Assembly: GCF_958295425.1 (NCBI RefSeq)
Contig: NC_081140.1
Location: 10,485,698 to 10,549,697 of the forward strand
Direction: 5' to 3'
From: Solea solea
Taxonomy: Eukaryota > Chordata > Actinopteri > Pleuronectiformes > Soleidae
Length of the DNA: 64,000 nt
The notes under the pieces were generated by a model. That model saw only the letters and a list, made by a program, of their open reading frames with translations. It had not been told where the DNA came from and ran no database searches. Positions 56,163 to 64,000 of this stretch are shown here, one piece after another. Position numbers and translations under genes: made by a program. Within the stretch, counting starts at the first letter, position 1; each line of letters begins with the position of its first letter.

Positions 56163-56218
56163 TCCAAAAGCCCTTTAAAGATGTGATGACCAGCCAAAAT
56201 GTCTTCATTTTGTATGGT

Positions 56219-56262
56219 TTATATATATATATGTATATATATATACATATATATATATGTGT
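56219..56262. repeat. (TA)n microsatellite with GTATAT/ACATAT
   Basis: AT-rich alternating run. Confidence 0.9.
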
Positions 56263-56481
56263 GTACATACACATACCCCACTAGCTTTCTTACAAACTGT
56301 GTTTACAGACTGTTGTTCATCAACCATCCCATTTGTATAACTATATATTTGTACAGCTATTACTATTCCCCATTTTCATCTCTCATTGAAATTAATTCAA
56401 TAATCAATAGACAATTCAAAACCCAACAGACAAGAACACATGTGTATTGAACAACTACACCCTCTTCTTCACTGAACAGTC

Positions 56482-56531
56482 CAATGAATGAATGAATGAA
56501 TGAATGCATGAATGAATGTATGAATGAATAC
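56482..56531. repeat. (GAAT)n microsatellite
   Basis: AATGAATGAATGAATGAATG with GCATG and GTATG interruptions. Confidence 0.9.
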
Positions 56532-56699
56532 ATGTCTACTTTTGAATATCCCTTCTTATATTCTTGTGTTTTCTCTGTTCATGCTTTAAATGTATGCTTT
56601 TCAATCGCCTTGTTCTGAATATGACCTGTAAATTGTATAATCACAAAGAACATTGGCTTCTGATCCGCAGTGCACTTTTTTTCCCCCCCCCTCCTCTGC

Positions 56700-56951
56700 C
56701 CGCCTTTGATGTTCTCTCTCTCTCTGTCTCTCCCTCTCTCTCTCTCGTTGAGCTGCTGTGTTTGTGCTGCAGTGAGTGTGTGAGTGAGTCGCCGGTCTGG
56801 TCTGAGGCACCAGCAACGCTGACATGGTGAACGGGAAACACACCAGCTCCAGCTCCAGTACCAGGTCCAGGTCCGGGTCCTCACCTCTCACCGCTGTGCT
56901 TTGAACTCTCCAGAACCCACATTTTGAGCAACTTGGTTCCATTTTGATCAG
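56700..56951 (+). other. Candidate 5' non-coding exon of tnfrsf19
   Basis: A segment starting in a CT-rich run (about 56708-56746) and becoming GC-rich ends at a good donor, GATCAG|GTAAGA at 56951/56952. The first coding exon (57825-57910) has an acceptor TTTTTCAG 20 nt before its ATG, so an upstream exon must exist. This is the closest suitable one. Its left limit is not known. It contains a 26-codon upstream frame at 56824-56904. Confidence 0.45.
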
Positions 56952-57844
56952 GTAAGAAGAGAAGAGCTGCAGCTCTTAATGACGCCTCACAGACGTACAG
57001 AATAAAGTTTATGCAGTGAGTCACGACTCAGGAGAAGGTGGCAGCGGCAAACATGGTATGTATGTCGGCGTGAACAGTGACAACAAACCTCAAGTTATCA
57101 TTTCACAGTATCGACTTTGACCGACGACCATTGACAGGGACAGACACTCGCTTTACGCGCATCCTCTTTGTATTTGTATCACTTCACTGATCAAAATATT
57201 ATGTGTTGTAGAGACATTTATATTCGGGTCTCACTGTCGGAGGAGCTGATGTGATTTTTAACCGAAAATCATCACATGACTTGACTCTGCTGCGGAGAGT
57301 AGCCTACATACAGTCTGATGCTGTTTCTAATCAGTGCCTCATTATCCACACCTGGTCTTCTGCAATAGTTAATTGATTCATTCATAATCAATAGGCTACT
57401 AAATTGCCAAATATTTTCATAATCGGTTTGAGTTCTGTGATTTCAGTTTGATACATGTGATGGGTTGTGTTGTACCTTTTGGACAGTAAACCGATTACGT
57501 ATAGTTTGTGGACTAAACCAAATTTTGGATTACGTGTTCATTGTTTCTTCATTGATTTGGGAAATTGAAATTGTAATTTTTCACTGTCACTGTATTTATA
57601 AAACTAATAATAATTTTTTCAAAACAATATAATGAAATTCAGTGAGAATATAATCAGCCATCAGTAATTAATGTTTAACTCACCAACATGTCATTGAGGC
57701 TTCCTGTCTGATAATATTCTCTGTGTTGAATGAAATTGTCTTGAAGAATTGCTCACGGTGCATTATTGTATATATTTTTTATATGACGATAAACTCAGTC
57801 TTTTACGCTTGTGTCCTTTTTCAGCTGCAAAGATCAGGATCAAA

Positions 57845-60800
57845 ATGGTGTGGATGCACCAACACACCTTCTCCCTTTTATTAACTGTGCACATCATTTA
57901 TTTAACTCTGGTAAGTGATTCATTACACAATATATCTTCTCAAAAATGTTTGTTAATCCAAACTCTGTGTTTGTGTGTAATCTGGTGAGGTGCTGTTATC
58001 AGCCCAGTGTTATACTGCTATCTCTCTAACTCAGTTCTACTGATATGAACTGTTTCTTTGTTGCTTTACATGTAACCGAAAAAGCTTCAGTGTGTCTGTT
58101 AACATTTCTAAAAGTATCACTCTGTTGGTAAAAGTGGACTAAGACTGTTGTTTTTGTATGTTTTTCCCAAACTGCACACCTATACTTCTACTGTTCATGC
58201 AGTGCTGTGGGATCTATGGCTATGCATAAAAAGATTAACATCAGCCAATATGGATTAATTAGTGCAACAAAATGTCCGTTTATTAAATATTTAGTTTTGC
58301 TCCTCAGTGAATGTTAAAGAAACTGTAAACTGTGGTTTTTAACTTCTTTATAGACAGAAAACAACAGTGTGTTTGCACAATTTTGACATTGATGAATATA
58401 ATATCACTTGTTACTGAATTATTACTGAGCATTAATGGGATCAAACCCACACAACTGTCGATCATTTGACCTTTTATTCAATGCACTGTCCTGATTGATT
58501 GTATTAGCTGTCCAGATTCTCGTCTGGCTTTGATGATCCGTGTATTGCTGCTTTTGAGACTCTGCTGTTGAAGCTGTGCAGTTTTTCCAAAGGCCACATA
58601 AATTTCCCCCTTAACTCATCCCAGCAGTGTTAGACTTGTTTTTAAGAAGAGATCAAAAAGGGAGTTGATCCCCTCAAACTAAAATAAGAGACATTACAGC
58701 ACGATACACGGTTCTGGATTGAGCTCTGCTTTATCTGCTGCAGATAAATGTGGTTAAGAAACGCAGGAATCTCTAACTTTGACTAAATGACTGTCCCTCT
58801 CAGATTCCTGTGAGCGCCGAGGAGGAGACCAGAGAATGCAGAGAGCAGGAGTACAAGGACCGTTTTGGGAACTGTAAACCCTGCAAGCAGTGTGATGCAG
58901 GACAGGAGCTTTCAAAGGTTTGAAGAAAAAAAAAAAACTGGACTCAATCTGCCCTTTTTTATCACATCAGCTGCACAAACTGAATTTCTTTTGCTTTATA
59001 GAGATTTGGCTAAAGTCGTGTGTACAACCAGGTGCATTTCAGCAGAGCCATGAAGGGAAAAGCACAGTCACTTGTTTATTTAGGAAAAGGAAAGTTTCAT
59101 CAACTGCAATCAGTTTAATCAACTTCCTTATGCTATTGAATGGATGTTTACTCGTGTGTGTGTGTGTGGGGGGGGGAGTCCACAAACAAAATGCAACTGT
59201 GGTCCATGAAAATAATGGACATCACTGTTTAGAAAAGTGTATCTTGTCCAGTGAACCAACATTATTTATTACTTCCTCTCTTTCATGAAGGGAACAGCCA
59301 AGCTGTTATTAGCTTTTGTCGAACACCGACCCTTCTGTAATCAGTCACACCCATACTTTTGACCTTCTGCAGATGAATGGCTTCCATTGTTTTTCCCTGT
59401 TGCACCCTGTCCAACTTATTGTCTTCACTGTTTGTAGCCAGCCATGCCTAAGCTTGCTGCAGTCTCGGCGTGGAACAAAGTATTTTCCACCACCTTAGCC
59501 ACAGGTTTTTGTGTGCTTTGTACAAACAGGCCTCTATTATAGTGTCAGTTAATGTTTGTAAGGAAAGGCTTTCTACTCTGGCAGAAGCGGTGTGCCTGCT
59601 TTTGCAGTAATGTAGAGACAAGTAAATACTTTTAACCAGATCAAACACTGCACTGTAATACCCATTTAAATCAATAATCAGTGACTAAATATTGGTGTGT
59701 GCCAAGACACGACCATAAAATGGATAAAAACATATTTTAAAGTATACACTTTATGCAGATATTAAACTTAACTGGTGTACCTAATAAACGGAGTATATAT
59801 AAGTATACACTTCTCTTATTCTGCTATAGGGAAAGGTACTTTTCTTTATATGGGTTTAACCTGCCCTACATCTTTGATCACTGGTGAAAAAACATTGTAT
59901 CACCCTTGACATGTGTTGCACACATGCATTTAAGTCCAGTTGCCTTTAATCTCAGTGCACACAGACATGCACTCTGTGGTTGGTAATACGCTTCAGTAGT
60001 CCTCGTGTTCCTCTGCCAGCTCAACAGGCATGAATGCTGCTCGCCACCCTGGGGTCCTGGTTAATAATTGGCTGCCTCATTCTTTCTCTGAAGGTAGCGG
60101 GATGCCGGCTCACAGTGGAGACCCGGGCCTGCATTTAGGGAACGTTTCCCACAGACACAACTTCTGATCTGAGCTCTGCGTAACCAAGACAATCTGTCCA
60201 TATTCTTAAAGGCAGGACCGAGCACTGGAAGGGCAGCAAACTGTTGGGAGTCCCTCTGTGCAGCTGCCATAGAGATCTCAGAGGAATGTGGCTCAGTTTG
60301 CCTCTGGAAGCCTCTCTGAGACAGATGGACAAACATCAATTAGCCTCTCCACACTAACTGTAGCCAAAGGAACCACCCACACACAGGGAATGGCCATTAA
60401 AAACAGTTATTCCCTTTATCTGTGCCATATTTCATTCATTCATAAGCTGTATAGTCTTCTGTTGTGTCAAGCATGAAGGAGAAGCACTGATTTTTTTCCC
60501 CGCAGTGTAAACTGCCAGTGGCAAAAACAAGGGCAGGAACACAACTTTGATGTGTCAGAATCTTGTAATATATAGCAAGAGTGTAACGTTTGCTCCGGCC
60601 ACACTTCCAGGGCAAAGGGCCTCTGGATGGTGTTGAGAAAAAAGAGAGAGACACTGTTGTGAAGTTGTGAGAAGTGCATGGGCAGCAGAAAGGTCAAAGT
60701 CGTCGTGGTCACTCACATTATTCTTGTGTCTGAAGACACCACTCTAATTACTCTTTTAAGTATAATAGAGTAAGAGAGAAAAAAGGGAGTATGCGTGTGC

Positions 60801-63800
60801 TTTGTACCTGTCAGAATTCTGCTTCTAGCTAACTTGCACTGTCACGGCGCTGTTTCATTACGAGATCAGATGGTTGGCTGCCCTCCGTGTGATTCCTTCC
60901 TAATCTCAAAAAGCTCTGCGCCTGAACATGCTTCAGGTCTCAGGCGGCTCGGCCCTTCTCTCCACTCCACACGTCTGTTATGGTTGGCAATCTCACCCAA
61001 ACTAGATCTGGAGATAGGATATGGGAAAGGGAATTTTAAGTATTTGCTTTTCTTTGAACGGCACATCAAAGTGAAATATAACATTTGCGGTACTGCTATT
61101 GTCTGATTATTTCCAATATTTTTTATTGCAGTTTCTTGAACTTTTTTATTATTGGCTACAGGCCTCAAATGCTTTCCTTATCTCATTCATTTCAGGGCTT
61201 AGCACAAAACTGATAAAGTTGTTCCTGTAGAGAAACCAGCATGTACAGTCTAATAGAGAATTAACTTCCCTCCATTGGTGTGTGTGTGTGTTTTGTTTTT
61301 TCTGCTATTGTTGTACCTTGCTGTTCACATCCTGACAGTATAGTGTTGTCAGGAAGAAGTCGTAATCTTGCTGATACTGGTGGGCTGTTTTCTGTAGGTT
61401 ATGATGAAAAGGGGCTTATATGTATGTTGTGTGTAATACGTGATTTGTCTTTTCATATAATAACTTAAACTGATGACTACAGGCTCTAGTGTTTCTTTTT
61501 TGCTGCTGAACTAGACAGTGTAGAGTGTCAGCTTTGTAAGCAAAGATAAAAGAAGAAAGAAAGCCCTTCTTGATGTTCTGTGTGGCCCAGATCAGAGGGA
61601 CAGAAGTTGGCTTCATTTTCCTTTTGTTTCAGAGCTCTGACTCTGACTGCCTCGTGTCTATGTAGCATCGGCCCCCATCCTGTCATGTGGTGCCCCACGG
61701 ATAAAGCTTGTGCCAGTCTAGGGCTTAGTGAGCAAGAATCGTCCTTGGCCTCTTCTTTCATATAATGGAAGTGAACCAGAATGAGTGAATGTGAATGTGA
61801 GGTACCTTGTGGCAGCCGGGTTTGCTGTTTGTTCATAATGACCATCTCAGTGTCAGGGCTCTCAGGTTTTTTCATGAGAAAGGATCGCTTACGATGTGGC
61901 CAAATCTTCATAATGCCTTTCCCCTTTATATCACTCATCAGCCACTACTCCTCGGTTTCTCACTTTTTCTTTCCCCCTCCCCACCTCCACATTTCCCTGC
62001 CCTGCCCTGCTGGAGAGCGAGGCCTTATATGGAGACTTCATAACAACAGCTGCAGCCCCAGACAGTCCACCTTGGGCCTGCATGACTTGCCCCAAGGGTT
62101 CAGTGTCAGGCTCACATGCGTTTGGCTGGAAGGACTGAATTCCTCATCCTCAAGCTTGACTGTGTGGTGCCATCGCAGGATCACATCTTTGCCTCTAAAA
62201 TCTCTTTTAATTTCTTGCCAGCCAGCGTGCTTCCCCAAACCCAACCCCCATACCAGAGTCTTGTGCCCACATTCCAGCAGGGCTGCATGCCCAGGCAGTG
62301 AAACAGGACACGGGTGAAGACAGAAGAGAAGAGAGAAGAACTGTTTGAAGCTGACCTTCACATTAATGATATATGAGCAACCCCTCACCCCCGTCCTTGT
62401 CTTTCACCCTGGCTTTGGATTGCGGTGTAGGGACGCTGGACAACAGGGCAGCTGCTGAGAAGCTGATAATGAATGATCAATGCATGATGTCATGCCTACA
62501 GGGTCTTTTCAGTGTGTGGTGTACAGTAATATCAGATGTCACATAAATGTCACTTTGTGGCTGAGGTCACCAATCTTCTCACGTCATTTTAGAGGATGTG
62601 AAAGTGACAAAGATTATTTGGAGTAGAGACAAAGCAAGGCTCACATCGGAAGAAAGGAACTAGCAACTGGAGTGATAATTAATTAAATAAATCAAACAAC
62701 CCAAAAAGAATCATGGGTGATTGTCTCCAGAAAAGTATAATTCAGTTTTGGTTTAAGGAGGAAAAGAAAATGATCCTTCCTTTTAAATCAAAATACTCAT
62801 AGAATGTGAATAAATCAAAGTAGCAATACAAATTATATTGGCAGGTAGAAATATGATACTATTGCATCGTGACAAAAGCGTATCACCCTAGCCCTAGTAA
62901 CAGGATACATGCCTTTATTTCCAGTCAAAGAAAACAGTAATTTGGTCTTATATTTCATAACCTCATATTTTGGAGATAAGTAGTTCAGGGTGAGCATTAG
63001 ATCACTCACACACTAGTCCCGAGCTGTGCTTTTTAGGTGCACTTTCAAGTGACAAACACAAAAGAGTATTCATCTCATTTCCTTCATATACCTTTCTATA
63101 ATCCTTACCCCTTCCCTAAGCATTTCCTTTGCTAGCTGGCCTCTCACTCAATGGGACACTCACTGAGTCTGCTTGGAGAGAGAGTTGCACAAAAACACAG
63201 CAATAAACTTGCAATAATACAACAGTGGGTGTTCTCCAGGGCCTTTATTATTCAAATGTCTGGCCTTTCTAGGTCTTGCAGCGGAAGGGCACTCATTCAT
63301 ACTGAGAGAGTCAGGGAGATTATTGCCAGTGTAAGATGGACTCTCAAAAGAGGCAGGCAATTGTTCTCCTCTGATCCTGTGAGCCAATATCATTCTTTAA
63401 TTCCAGACCCCCAGTAGTCCACATCCAAGCCCTCCTTTCACCAGCTGCACATCATCCCAAACCACCGACCCCACCTCTTACCCGGTGTATTTCTCCTGTT
63501 AATCCTCCCAGGAATGTGGCTTTGGTTATGGAGAGGATGCCCGGTGTGTGCCCTGCCGGAGCAGTCGCTTCAAAGAGGACCGGAGCCTGCAGAAGTGCAA
63601 GCCCTGCTTGGACTGTGCTCTCATCAACCGCTTCCAGAAGGGCAACTGCTCCACCACCAGCAATGCTGTGTGTGGCGACTGTCTGCCGGGGTGAGAGGAG
63701 AGATGTGTCTGCACCAAATACTTTGGTCATTTATGAAAATTATTCATCTTAACAGAATAGTTTGGAAGAAGGGAAACATGTTGCAACACACTAATACGGA

Positions 63801-63965
63801 AGTGTTTGAAGCTCCTGTCTTCATGACAGCTTTGAAGGTTAAAACATATCATTTTGTTGTTTTTGTTTTTTCCCTACAGATATTACAGAAAGACCAAATT
63901 AAGTGGTTTCCAAGACATGGAGTGTATACCCTGTGGGGACCCTCCGCCTCCTTATGAGCCTCACT
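57845..63965 (+). CDS. tnfrsf19: TNF receptor superfamily member 19 (TROY), 5' part
   Basis: Type I membrane receptor of the EDAR/XEDAR subgroup, active in neural, hair/skin-appendage and Wnt-related signalling. Coding exons seen: 57845-57910, 58804-58917, 63512-63690, 63880-63965, with GT-AG borders and continuous phase; the gene continues beyond the window. The 148 codons begin with a signal peptide (MVWMHQHTFSLLLTVHIIYL, cleavage after about PVSA), followed by cysteine-rich repeats: CREQEYKDRFGNCKPCKQC, CGFGYGEDARCVPCRSSRF, CKPCLDC and NCSTTSNAVCGDC, then CIPCGDPPPPYEPH. These are distinctive for TROY. The membrane helix and cytoplasmic tail lie outside. It follows sacs head-to-head, as in human 13q12. 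Confidence 0.95.
58918..63511 (+). other. tnfrsf19 intron between cysteine-rich exons
   Basis: A 4.6-kb intron with no supported exon. A (GT)n-poly-G run is at about 59151-59178. The stretches 59990-60350 and 61560-62320 are less AT-rich and free of obvious repeats, unlike the rest, and could hold regulatory sequence. Open frames in them (up to 178 codons at 61781-62317) have no recognisable domain. Confidence 0.45.
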
Positions 63966-64000
63966 GTAAGCAATTCTCATTTCTTTTACTTTTTCAAACA

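Larger units (their letters stand above)
51761..56690. other. Repeat-rich intergenic DNA between sacs and tnfrsf19
   Basis: No gene is recognised. It holds family D copy 2, a tRNA-derived SINE, AATAG, CA, TA and GAAT simple repeats, and a CCCTAA-like tract. The longest frame (52675-53148) lies in the family D repeat and the SINE. Confidence 0.5.

Noticed and set aside
61781..62317. 178-codon open frame in the tnfrsf19 intron
   Set aside because: No domain, no start context or splice signals of note, and overlapping frames on both strands; chance frame in GC-richer DNA.
1..64000. CRISPR arrays, prophage, operons or a novel defence-type system
   Set aside because: The window is spliced vertebrate DNA; simple repeats here have no spacer structure and no bacterial-type gene clusters exist.

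Overview
This is a vertebrate chromosomal window, almost certainly from a ray-finned (teleost) fish. Six spliced protein-coding genes can be reconstructed exon by exon with GT-AG boundaries and consistent reading phase. Their products match slc37a4, trappc4, rps25, sgcg, sacs and tnfrsf19. Short introns (mostly 0.1-2 kb), abundant dinucleotide and tetranucleotide repeats, and several short dispersed repeats of teleost type point to a fish. The species cannot be named from the sequence alone.

Layout. 0.5-5.4 kb (+): slc37a4, the ER glucose-6-phosphate transporter, 8 coding exons, 429 codons. 6.0-7.8 kb (-): trappc4, a TRAPP tethering-complex subunit, 5 exons, 219 codons, tail-to-tail with slc37a4. 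8.1-10.15 kb (+): rps25, a ribosomal protein sharing a 322-bp divergent promoter with trappc4. 10.2-17.4 kb: no coding sequence found; it probably holds the promoter, 5' non-coding exon and first intron of the next gene. 17.4-25.3 kb (+): sgcg, gamma-sarcoglycan, 7 coding exons, 290 codons. 28.2-51.0 kb (-): sacs, sacsin, 9 coding exons including one of 11,552 bp, total 4,579 codons, tail-to-tail with sgcg. 51-51.8 kb: GC-rich sacs promoter region. 51.8-56.7 kb: repeat-rich intergenic DNA. 56.7 kb to the window end (+): tnfrsf19 (TROY), 5' part only; it runs off the right edge.

The genes do not form a single pathway. In human the first three are neighbours on 11q23.3 in the same relative orientations, and the last three are neighbours on 13q12.12 in the same order. 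The window therefore joins two ancient synteny blocks, with the junction somewhere between about 10.2 and 17.4 kb.

The non-genic DNA holds several dispersed repeat families with two or more copies inside the window: a tRNA-derived SINE family and its fragments, a short-TIR MITE-like family, a foldback element with a terminal perfect palindrome, and three other repeat pairs. I found no CRISPR array, operon, phage or other previously undescribed system. The most interesting points are repeats sitting directly at both splice sites of one sgcg intron, the 23-bp first coding exon of sacs, candidate promoter motifs (NRF1-like, ZNF143-like, 5'TOP), and the repeat pairs.
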